Positions 1 to 6,059 of a stretch of 6,151 bases of DNA are shown here, piece by piece (position 1 is the first letter of the stretch; each line of letters opens with the position of its first letter). A model generated the notes under the pieces. That model was not told where the DNA came from and made no database searches. It was given only the letters and a program-made list of their open reading frames with translations. Source of the DNA: Thermoplasmata archaeon (lineage in GTDB: Archaea > Thermoplasmatota > Thermoplasmata > Thermoplasmatales > Thermoplasmataceae); NCBI GenBank assembly GCA_021845325.1, contig JAKBRR010000119.1, forward strand, positions 1 through 6,151, in the 5' to 3' direction. A program made the translations under genes and the position numbers.

Positions 1-126
1 ATGTCTAAGGGAAAGATGAAATACATTCCTGTGGAAGAAGAGAAATTACAGGAGATAGAACCAAAACTTAACGATATTGCAAAAAATGCTACACCTGAGC
101 TTGATTTCAACATATACAGGGAATAA
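1..126 (+). CDS. Short C-terminal gene fragment or 41-aa hypothetical protein
   Basis: The frame opens with ATG at the first base of the window and ends in TAA at 124-126, giving 41 residues that end in DFNIYRE. The product is charged, rich in Glu and Lys, and has no membrane segment or motif that I recognise. Because the window begins exactly here, I cannot tell whether this ATG is the true start or an internal methionine of a longer gene, and no promoter or ribosome binding site is visible. A T-tract follows 17 bases after the stop, consistent with a real gene end. It is the only plus-strand frame in the left third of the window and points towards the minus-strand genes. No function is proposed. 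Confidence 0.45.
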   Translation: MSKGKMKYIPVEEEKLQEIEPKLNDIAKNATPELDFNIYRE

Positions 127-143
127 TTAAAAATAAAAATAGC

Positions 144-150
144 CTTTTTT
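144..150 (+). terminator. T-tract terminator after the first gene
   Basis: A run of six to seven pyrimidines (CTTTTTT) lies shortly after the stop at 124-126. Archaeal RNA polymerase often terminates at such T-tracts without a strong hairpin. A perfect 8-bp dyad follows at 173-198 and could add to termination. This is inferred from position and composition only. Confidence 0.3.
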
Positions 151-172
151 AAGGATTCTATTAATTTTATTT

Positions 173-198
173 AAATATTGTGATTTTGTCCAATATTT
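173..198. repeat. Perfect 8-bp inverted repeat
   Basis: AAATATTG at 173-180 is the exact reverse complement of CAATATTT at 191-198, with 10 bases between. The arms are almost all A and T, so the stem would be weak. It lies about 50 bases after the first gene's stop and may be part of a terminator or a protein-binding dyad. A near-identical dyad is seen downstream of the aconitase gene at 6013-6034. Confidence 0.35.
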
Positions 199-543
199 GT
201 ATATGATATTTATTAAAGCATTCTTTAGAAAAGTTTGAACTAATTATAAAGTGGTTTTTATTTGTGTTTTCTATTCATTTTTGATTTCTCTCAAGATTGG
301 GGATAACGACAAACATTCTTCAATGAAATTTATGATAACTTGTTACTTAGAGAAGAGTGTTTTAAACATTCTTTAAAATTACAAATTTCTTGCAAAGTTA
401 AATTTTTAAGATACAGATTTATAAATAATTGAATTCATCGTGAAGAAGTAATGACGTATATTTTCTTGGAATGAATAAAAAATAGAACGAGTGGGTCTAA
501 TTTTATTGCATGTCAACAAAGTTATGATATCATCTTGCTATTT

Positions 544-1082
544 TCACCTCTCCCCTAATCCTCATATACAAATTATATCCCAAACATTTCTTATCTTAAA
601 GCTTAAATTCTCTAAAAACCATTTCGGTTCATTCATCTTTTCAATCATCCTGTCATTTATTTAAAGCCTATATTCACCACTTGGATGATCTATTAGAGTT
701 ACATCCTTACCTCACTCTGACATGACTTACACGAAACTACTTCTATAACACTTTTCATACATGTATTTTATTCTGAGAATCAATTTTTATAGTTTTTTTG
801 ATTTCATCCTTATGAACTAAACAATACTATTTTCACTGTATCGTTTATCAATTTAGATACAAAAGTGAGCAATTTTCTAAACGTTTCGGAGCATGCGACG
901 ATATTTCTCACCTTTAAGTCCCTGTGATTCTTGTAATACCTGCTACCTTCAGATCTTACGGAAATTGTATCACACAATCTGCTCAGTATGCTATCTAGTA
1001 TTGGGTTCCTTGGTTCATATGTAGAGAACTCAATCTTGAGACAGGACGATTCGTGGGAAAATGTAGATGTGTGAACACGCAA
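544..1082 (-). pseudogene. Decayed unidentified gene, minus strand
   Basis: The best-preserved part is a 90-codon open frame at 1082-810. It contains no methionine, and its only possible start is TTG at 1082-1080, with an in-frame stop a few codons upstream. It reads like a helical, basic protein segment (for example SRYYKNHRDLKVRNIV). Further along the same strand, 711-565 is another run of about 49 codons interrupted by one TAA at 663-661. It includes the stretches TLIDHPSGEYRL and NEPKWFLENLSFKIRN, ending at a TGA at 564-562. A third short open piece in another frame lies between them. The pattern of consecutive coding-like pieces in shifting frames fits a broken gene rather than several small ones. 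I do not recognise the family; a transposase remnant is possible but unproven. The 90-codon part could instead be an unusual small gene. Confidence 0.35.
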
Positions 1083-1185
1083 TCTCTTCAGTAAAGTTTA
1101 ACGAAAGATATGAAGTATATTATAATATGATTAGAATTGTTGTAACTACCTTCTATCGATGAAAACTAAACTGTAGTAGGAGTAA

Positions 1186-3504
1186 TCAATTAATCAGAGA
1201 ATTTAGCTCATTTAAAATAGGGATTAGAATCATCGCAAGAGCTTCGGCCCCTTTCTGTATATTAGAATATTCATCTTCATTTTTTCTAGAGATCATAATA
1301 TGCGATATTGTGTAGAGCGCAAGACCATACCTGAATTGGGCTTTAATCACTGTTGCATCATCTGTAGTCCTCCTTTTAAGCTCACTTAAAAGATAGATAT
1401 TATCCATATTCACAAACAAGTCTATATTATCATCGCTCGATTTAATATCTATCGCTGACGTTTTAAAGAAGTTGTGATCGCCCCAATCCATTTTCCCCAC
1501 ATCTATAATATTCGGTAACTTAAGAGTAGATGGAGTGCTTTGTTTGGTTCCATTCTTGCCAGAACTTGGATTGATTCTTTTCCCGCCTACACCCTCGTGA
1601 TTCGAGTCTTCAGGAAGCACTTTAACGTAAAAACCTATCTCCCAAGGTTCTTCCTTAAGTGGGTCAAAGATTCTCAAAATATATTTGATTATCTCACCAA
1701 CTTTACTCTCTTCAGGGAGTGCAATATTAAGATTGCAGATTCCATTCCAAAAATTCGCAGTCCAATCAGTAGCTATTTCCTCTCTTTCACCTTTAACGTA
1801 ATATACGTCTGCTGTGCCAGGGTCTTTCTCTCTTTCAAGGTAGTCGTTAACTACGTCAGTGTAAATCTTAAGTCTAAACCTCCTATTTACGTTACAGTTT
1901 TTTGGATCCTCTACAGTCTTATGGTTTGGGAGATCAAAGTAGGTTGGATGCTCTTTTCCCAGGAATTCTTCCTGTGTCCCTGCTCTATTAGGATCAAAGG
2001 GATTTACGACTTTGCTGTTTCCTGAGGTAAATACTTGAGACAGAACTGGAGACAAAGACACAATCCTGTTCAAAACATCTTCAACTGGCTTTGAATCACC
2101 AATCGTTTGGCTTATCTCCTTCATTCTTCGAGATGCTTTGAGCTCCTTGAGTCCTTGGTGATCCTTAAGCAAATGTTCCAAAGTAGCTATAATTTCCTCC
2201 GAATACTCACTTTCCCTCAGTCTGTCTCTGCTATTCATAAACAACTTTTCTCTTGACTCATTGTCGATATCAGAACAGTCTACAGTAACAAGAATAGAAT
2301 CCTTCAAATAAGAAAGATCAACATTCTTACGCGTAAAAAAGATTTCTGGTAATGACCCGTGAGTCTGCCCGTTTACAGTAAATATGACACCTTCAGAACT
2401 CGAATATTTTTTCTTACTGTTACGCTTAAAGGCATAAATTTTAATTCCCAATTCTTGACCACCGATGCGTAAGTTTGTAGAATCTGGGAAACCTATCTCA
2501 AGATTATCTCTTTTGTCTTCCTCCAATCTAACTGACAAGCCAGATAGTACCGTTTCCATAGTATGACCTGTGAAACCTTCTCGTCTTTCTGCCATTAGGA
2601 CTGGGAGTGCAGTGTTAGGAATTAAGAGAGATAACCTATTGTATAAATCGAATACAATCTGAGATCTTAACGAAGGACCTATGTTGTATTCATACATCTT
2701 TATGACAGTCCCAAACTCAAGAGGCTTTTCATAGGGATTAGGATAATTTCCTGGTAAAGCTAGAATGCTTGTAGCTTTGAACGTTGGAATCTTTCCATTT
2801 ATTATTAAATACTTGTAGCTCGAACTCTTGTACCCCTGTTTGGGAGGAAATCTCCTAACAATGGTGAATCCCCACGACTGAATAGACTCATCTTGAACTG
2901 GGAGCATTTTTGGATCCTTCCGACTAATGATTAGTTGCAATCCAAATTTTCCGCAAAATTGTAATGACCCAGTCCCTCCACTGTTAAACTTTCCTTGAAC
3001 AAATGGGATATTGAGTTTGTTCGTTCCAGCTATAGAAAGAAATGTTTTAGAAAAGTCTTCAGGAGTTTGTCCCTCACCTTTGTCGATCAAAGTGAATGAA
3101 GGATATTTTTTGCTGCCGGTCGACATCAACACAATGTTGTCTGCGAGCTCTCTTCTGTCTTTAGTTGAGAGTCCAGATAGTATGCCATCTCTAACACCAA
3201 AGAACTTTTCAGATGCCATAAACATGTCTAAAGGTGCATTATCACTATCTGGTTTTATGCGAGATCGTAGACACTCTCTCAGAAGCATTGCATCTATCGA
3301 GTTTATTATTTTTTCAACCAGAGCCGCCACTGGCTTAGACTGCTGATTTCCAATAATTGAAAAATTATTTTCCAAACCTCCGAAAGTTTCCCAATTTGAC
3401 TCGTTATCCCATAAATCTGCATCTTTCAACGCAGTAATTATTTCCTCCTCTGAATCAAATCGAAGTAATGTGTTGCATAGAACAGAGTAGTCACTCGAAA
3501 TCAT
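1186..3504 (-). CDS. GHKL (Hsp90/MORC/MutL-like) ATPase, second gene of the DGQHR operon
   Basis: This intact 772-residue protein carries a Bergerat-fold ATPase domain. Visible motifs are the N box ExxxNxxDA (E64, N68, D71), the G1 motif DKGEG (D141, G143, G145), and the glycine-rich ATP lid GKFNSGGTGS (171-180) followed by FCGKFGLQLIISR. Residues of about 260-430 look like an S5-type transducer plus linker, with VNGQTHGSL near 377-385 and the conserved-looking LFMNSRDRLR at 421-430. The C-terminal 250 residues form a separate domain ending in YLLSELKRR (704-712) and an AQFRYGLAL helix (722-730). Members of this MORC-like GHKL class occur in bacterial and archaeal restriction-modification and defence loci, where ATP binding is thought to drive dimer clamping on DNA. 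The ATG directly abuts the stop of the upstream DGQHR gene, and GGTGAT at 3514-3509 is its ribosome binding site. No transmembrane segment or signal peptide is seen, so it should be cytoplasmic. The ATPase assignment is firm; the defence role is inferred. Confidence 0.88.
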   Translation of the reverse strand: MISSDYSVLCNTLLRFDSEEEIITALKDADLWDNESNWETFGGLENNFSIIGNQQSKPVAALVEKIINSIDAMLLRECLRSRIKPDSDNAPLDMFMASEKFFGVRDGILSGLSTKDRRELADNIVLMSTGSKKYPSFTLIDKGEGQTPEDFSKTFLSIAGTNKLNIPFVQGKFNSGGTGSLQFCGKFGLQLIISRKDPKMLPVQDESIQSWGFTIVRRFPPKQGYKSSSYKYLIINGKIPTFKATSILALPGNYPNPYEKPLEFGTVIKMYEYNIGPSLRSQIVFDLYNRLSLLIPNTALPVLMAERREGFTGHTMETVLSGLSVRLEEDKRDNLEIGFPDSTNLRIGGQELGIKIYAFKRNSKKKYSSSEGVIFTVNGQTHGSLPEIFFTRKNVDLSYLKDSILVTVDCSDIDNESREKLFMNSRDRLRESEYSEEIIATLEHLLKDHQGLKELKASRRMKEISQTIGDSKPVEDVLNRIVSLSPVLSQVFTSGNSKVVNPFDPNRAGTQEEFLGKEHPTYFDLPNHKTVEDPKNCNVNRRFRLKIYTDVVNDYLEREKDPGTADVYYVKGEREEIATDWTANFWNGICNLNIALPEESKVGEIIKYILRIFDPLKEEPWEIGFYVKVLPEDSNHEGVGGKRINPSSGKNGTKQSTPSTLKLPNIIDVGKMDWGDHNFFKTSAIDIKSSDDNIDLFVNMDNIYLLSELKRRTTDDATVIKAQFRYGLALYTISHIMISRKNEDEYSNIQKGAEALAMILIPILNELNSLIN

Positions 3505-4608
3505 TTATATCACCAAATCGTTTGCATCAGAACCGGCGTTGCTCCTTAATAACTCCTCTAACTCCTCTACGAGCATCCTTATTCCCTGCTTATTTGTTCC
3601 ATATCTACCCCCATTGCCATTTGAAGTCCAGTAGGTAGAATCTATGTTTGCATTCTTCAAAAATTTCAGAACAGATGCTAACCTTTCCTTTGTCAAATAC
3701 CTCTTCCCCTCTCGATCCGTACAGTAAGCTACTATGCTTGGGAACAATTTATGCATTGACATTACACCAGTTAATTTCAAGAGGACGTAAGACGCAGGAT
3801 CAGAAAAAGGCTCTGGCCAAATTTCTTTTATTGCAGACCAGTAGTTATTCAATACTTGTTCTATTGTTTCTGAACTCTTTAAGCTAAAGTAATTGTCTTT
3901 CAAAATCGGTTCAAGGGAATCCATAAAGGTCTTTTGACTGACTGTGGCCTCCCCTTTCGGTTCATTTGGAAGCCTTATCCGGTTATTCCAAATTGATATG
4001 TCGTTGTCATTAAGCCAATCAGTGATCTCTATCGCCTTCGGTTTCCAATCATAACCTCTCAAAATTTCATTTATAACCCCTGCTTCTGCTTGATTATAAA
4101 TGCTTTGTTTTCCTTCATTTTTTACGGCTTTCTGAAGAAACCTCTCCGCCAAATCAGATCTAATACCCTTCTGTGTTCTATTGATTATTGCAAATTGCTT
4201 TGCTTCCTCGTATCTCTCCTTGAACAACGTGACGATTATAGGTAGTTCAAAATCTCTAATGTTGACAAAACCAGATTCAATTGCGTCTTCTAGACCCTTG
4301 AGTCTATGTTGGCCATCAACAACCCACAATACACTAGTTTCTGGAACATTTAGGTACTCTCCATCAAAATTTATAGCAGCATTATCTCTTATGTTGAGCA
4401 ATACAGTGTTTGGTGCTATACCTCTTGTCTTGCTAATATATCTTCCATATGCCTTAGCCCTGCTAGAAGTGACTTCCCTTTGATACCCTTCTTGATTGTC
4501 ATGTCTCCAAATATCCTCTTTGGTTTTATATATAATATCCCCCATTTTCACTTTGCCTACATATATTTTGGTTCCATTTTGGTCCAGTTCAATACATTTT
4601 AATTTCAT
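3505..4608 (-). CDS. DndB-like DGQHR-domain protein
   Basis: This intact 367-residue protein has the signature DGQHR at residues 98-102, preceded by a hydrophobic strand (VLWVV). Around it are other hallmarks of the DndB/DGQHR family. An N-terminal GYQREVTSSR segment (41-50) belongs to the ParB-like portion. The segment FAIINRTQKGIRSDL (139-153) corresponds to the family's F-x-x-I-N-x-x-Q-K pattern. Known relatives include DndB, the regulator of DNA phosphorothioation operons, and DGQHR proteins of other DNA-modification islands; DndB is reported to bind DNA. The usual length of about 350-400 residues fits. It is the first gene of a two-gene operon with the GHKL ATPase, whose ATG immediately follows its TAA. 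A TATA-like box about 25 bases before the ATG suggests a leaderless mRNA. No dndA/C/D/E, methylase or deazapurine genes are nearby, so it should not be called dndB outright. Confidence 0.85.
   Translation of the reverse strand: MKLKCIELDQNGTKIYVGKVKMGDIIYKTKEDIWRHDNQEGYQREVTSSRAKAYGRYISKTRGIAPNTVLLNIRDNAAINFDGEYLNVPETSVLWVVDGQHRLKGLEDAIESGFVNIRDFELPIIVTLFKERYEEAKQFAIINRTQKGIRSDLAERFLQKAVKNEGKQSIYNQAEAGVINEILRGYDWKPKAIEITDWLNDNDISIWNNRIRLPNEPKGEATVSQKTFMDSLEPILKDNYFSLKSSETIEQVLNNYWSAIKEIWPEPFSDPASYVLLKLTGVMSMHKLFPSIVAYCTDREGKRYLTKERLASVLKFLKNANIDSTYWTSNGNGGRYGTNKQGIRMLVEELEELLRSNAGSDANDLVI
3509..3514 (-). promoter_or_regulatory. Shine-Dalgarno of the GHKL ATPase gene
   Basis: GGTGAT on the minus strand lies four bases before the ATG at 3504-3502, inside the last codons of the upstream gene. 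It matches the archaeal anti-Shine-Dalgarno at the 16S rRNA end (AUCACCUCC). It fixes the start of the ATPase gene and shows that the gene is translated from a shared mRNA. Confidence 0.7.
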
Positions 4609-4626
4609 AATAACAGAATTACGGTA

Positions 4627-4638
4627 ATATATTTAACC
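4627..4638 (-). promoter_or_regulatory. Archaeal TATA-type promoter of the DGQHR-GHKL operon
   Basis: On the minus strand the sequence GGTTAAATATAT is centred about 25 bases before the ATG at 4608. Archaeal TATA boxes usually sit 25-27 bases before the transcription start, so the message should begin at or within a base or two of the ATG. No Shine-Dalgarno lies upstream of this ATG, in agreement with leaderless translation. AAAAGG just upstream of the box could serve as the BRE. Not experimentally supported. Confidence 0.55.
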
Positions 4639-4746
4639 TTTTTGTATGGTTTAAATTAAAACCTTAAATTGAGGTTACATAAACGTATAAATTATTCGTC
4701 CAACAAAAATGTTAAGTTATAATAATTTTTTAAAGTTCTTTAATGT

Positions 4747-5210
4747 TTATGATCCATTTTTAGGTCTCCTTGTTTTAATATAATCACCTCTCTTCTTATT
4801 CTCTTCTATCTGAGTCAATGAATGACGCGTCCTGCATTGTTCTCCTCATAATCTTGATGTGTTTCGCTGAGATCTGATCTCTTATTTTATTGAAACCTAA
4901 ACGATCCTTCCCTGTATTTGATAATCTTTTTTGAAAATTCCTTATGGTATTAAGATCTGGTAACTCCTCATATATCCACTGAAATTAATAAATAGCATAC
5001 GATCATGGATGTCCCTTTCTATCGGTGGATCTAAGAGATCATACCACTTCTGTAATAACAGTAATTTAACCATTAGAAAGGAATCATAATTAGGTCTCCC
5101 ACCCTTTCTATGGTATTCTCGTAGATATCAATTAGAATTGATTCGGGCCTTTCAAAGTCAAGAGGATCTGATTTAATGGTGAAGGAAACACAAAGTGCCC
5201 CGTTCCTCCT
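4747..5210 (-). pseudogene. Truncated, frameshifted IS5-family transposase relic
   Basis: Reading the minus strand and switching frame three times restores the N-terminal half of an IS5-type (DUF772-containing) transposase. Piece one (5210-5101) includes LDFERPESILIDIYE. Piece two (about 5100-4972) reads GRPNYDSFLMVKLLLLQKW followed by ERDIHDRMLFINFSGY, the classic DUF772 pattern. Piece three (4969-4801) reads EELPDLNTIRNFQKRL and then QDASFIDSD, which holds the first catalytic Asp of the DDE triad. Piece four (4800-4747) reads NKKRGDYIKTRRPKNGS and ends in TAA. Frame breaks fall near 5101, 4970 and 4801. Everything after the RRPKNGS region, including the remaining catalytic residues, is missing, so the element is dead. 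No start codon survives. It lies just upstream of the DGQHR-GHKL operon in the same orientation and marks the locus as a site of past insertions. Confidence 0.85.
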
Positions 5211-5342
5211 TTAGATCTATAATCTTCAGATGTGGTAAAGGTAAAAGGTTAAAAGATTAATGAAACGTGAAAGAGGTTTTCAGTAGTGATTTAGGAAATC
5301 TTAAGAGTATGAAAAAAACTTGAAATTAATTGAATCTGGAGC

Positions 5343-5350
5343 TATAAAAA
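5343..5350 (+). promoter_or_regulatory. Possible TATA box before the small plus-strand frame
   Basis: TATAAAAA begins 27 bases before the ATG at 5370. This spacing, like that of the operon promoter at 4627-4638, would give a transcript starting at or very near the ATG. The region is very A/T-rich, so a chance match is quite possible. Confidence 0.35.
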
Positions 5351-5369
5351 TTGAATTTTTTTTATAGGG

Positions 5370-5609
5370 ATGAAGTTACAATCAAATCTTATGGGTGCAA
5401 TTGAAAAGTCAAAAAGCTATATCTCAGAAAACGCTATAAATAAAACGCCCATAAAACGGACTAATAATACACATACTTTTACTACAAATACTACTGTGTA
5501 TAATATTGTAAATTCAACTCAAATTAATGCTAACATATCAGAATATAACCATGCATTAAGTTTTCTTTATACTGAACAGTATATACAAATCAAATTTGCA
5601 ATAGTTTAA
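5370..5609 (+). CDS. 79-aa hypothetical protein, probably the N-terminal remnant of a longer gene
   Basis: The frame runs from ATG at 5370 to TAA at 5607-5609, with an in-frame stop upstream at 5352-5354. The product is rich in Asn, Thr, Ile and Ser (for example TNNTHTFTTNTTVYN) and has no motif, membrane segment or family I recognise. A TATA-like box at 5343-5350 is well placed for a leaderless mRNA; no Shine-Dalgarno is evident. Eighty codons without a stop is notable in DNA this AT-rich, which favours a present or past coding role. The same frame stays unusually open after its stop, so I think the 79 residues are the surviving start of a larger, broken gene. It could alternatively be a real small protein. 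Confidence 0.4.
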   Translation: MKLQSNLMGAIEKSKSYISENAINKTPIKRTNNTHTFTTNTTVYNIVNSTQINANISEYNHALSFLYTEQYIQIKFAIV

Positions 5610-5953
5610 AAGTTTACAAAATTGAATAATAACGAAAAGATAATAATATTTAATGATTTTCCAAATTATAACTATCTATCAGAAATGGTAAATTCAACTT
5701 ATTAATCAAATGTGAATATAAATTACAAAGAACTGAAGAAATCTTATGTTATGAAGGGAAACACTTATCCCAATGAAGAAAATATGTGACAATTAGAGAA
5801 TTCCAATCTATGGATGATGAGAACGCATCCTGAAAAGATTAAAAATTTAATCATATACTCATTAATGCAAGGGCATAAGTTCTCAATTCAAGGATAGCGT
5901 TCATAGGAAAGATGGTATATGTATTCAGAAATAAGACGCACCTGAATAGTTAA
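5610..5953 (+). pseudogene. Same-frame remnant continuing the 79-aa reading frame
   Basis: After the TAA at 5607-5609 the same frame continues for 31, 27 and 35 codons, broken only by TAA at 5703-5705, TGA at 5787-5789 and TAG at 5895-5897. A one-base shift near 5890 then allows a further run (IAFIGKMVYVFRNKTHLNS) to a TAA at 5951-5953. At this base composition roughly one stop per ten codons is expected by chance, and at least one other forward frame has many. Translated pieces such as IIIFNDFPNYNYLSEM and THPEKIKNLIIYSLMQGHK read like ordinary protein. Three different stop codons are involved, which argues against programmed readthrough and for decay. The family is unknown. Confidence 0.4.
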
Positions 5954-6012
5954 ATAAAATGTATTGATCTGATGTCTTATACATGAACCGGCATAAAAGT
6001 CAAGTTATTTAA

Positions 6013-6034
6013 AAATATTAATTTGCCAATATTT
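6013..6034. repeat. 7-bp inverted repeat downstream of the aconitase gene
   Basis: AAATATT at 6013-6019 is the reverse complement of AATATTT at 6028-6034, with an 8-base loop. It lies about 26 bases beyond the aconitase stop. It resembles the dyad at 173-198: both right arms read CCAATATTT preceded by a TTTG-containing loop. It may assist termination of the aconitase mRNA, or be chance in A/T-rich DNA. Confidence 0.3.
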
Positions 6035-6051
6035 CTTATAGACTTCTCTGA

Positions 6052-6059
6052 ATAAAAAT
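6052..6059 (-). terminator. T-tract after the aconitase stop
   Basis: The minus strand reads AATTTTTATT directly after the TAA at 6062-6060, a short T-run typical of archaeal transcription ends. The dyad at 6013-6034 lies slightly further along the same transcript. Confidence 0.3.

Larger units (their letters stand above)
127..540. other. AT-rich stretch with no recognisable gene
   Basis: No open frame of convincing length was found on either strand; the longest plus-strand run starting at ATG 323 is under 20 codons. The stretch holds the T-tract at 144-150 and an inverted repeat (AAATATTG / CAATATTT, 173-180 and 191-198, 10-base loop). It also holds three loosely similar pieces containing CATTCTT, near 219, 314 and 366. 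Those short similarities are expected in DNA this AT-rich. Confidence 0.5.

Noticed and set aside
219..380. Three CATTCTT-containing pieces as a possible CRISPR-like or direct-repeat array
   Set aside because: The similarity covers only about ten A/T-rich bases, spacing is irregular (about 95 and 50 bases) and there is no conserved repeat of useful length.
565..711. Calling the piece containing KWFLENLSFKIRN a transposase C-terminus
   Set aside because: The look is suggestive (helical, ending near a W-rich basic segment), but no diagnostic DDE motif is visible, so only an unidentified relic is reported.
1540..2025. 161-codon plus-strand open frame
   Set aside because: It lies wholly antisense to the motif-confirmed GHKL ATPase gene and has no recognisable family or promoter; it is a shadow frame.
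3011..3346. 111-codon plus-strand open frame
   Set aside because: It is antisense to the conserved ATPase N-box and G1 region, so its openness is explained by the real gene on the other strand.
3648..3887. 79-codon plus-strand open frame
   Set aside because: It is antisense to the DGQHR gene, with no ribosome binding site or family match that I can see.
4181..4483. 100-codon plus-strand open frame
   Set aside because: It is antisense to the DGQHR signature region of the real gene; treated as a shadow.
3505..4608. Naming the DGQHR gene dndB as part of a full Dnd phosphorothioation system
   Set aside because: No dndC, dndD, dndE or cysteine desulfurase frame is present in the window, and the partner gene is a GHKL ATPase, so only the family name is justified.
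5603..5953. Programmed stop-codon readthrough joining the 79-aa frame to its continuation
   Set aside because: The interruptions use TAA, TGA and TAG plus a likely frameshift, and no recoding element is visible; decay is simpler.
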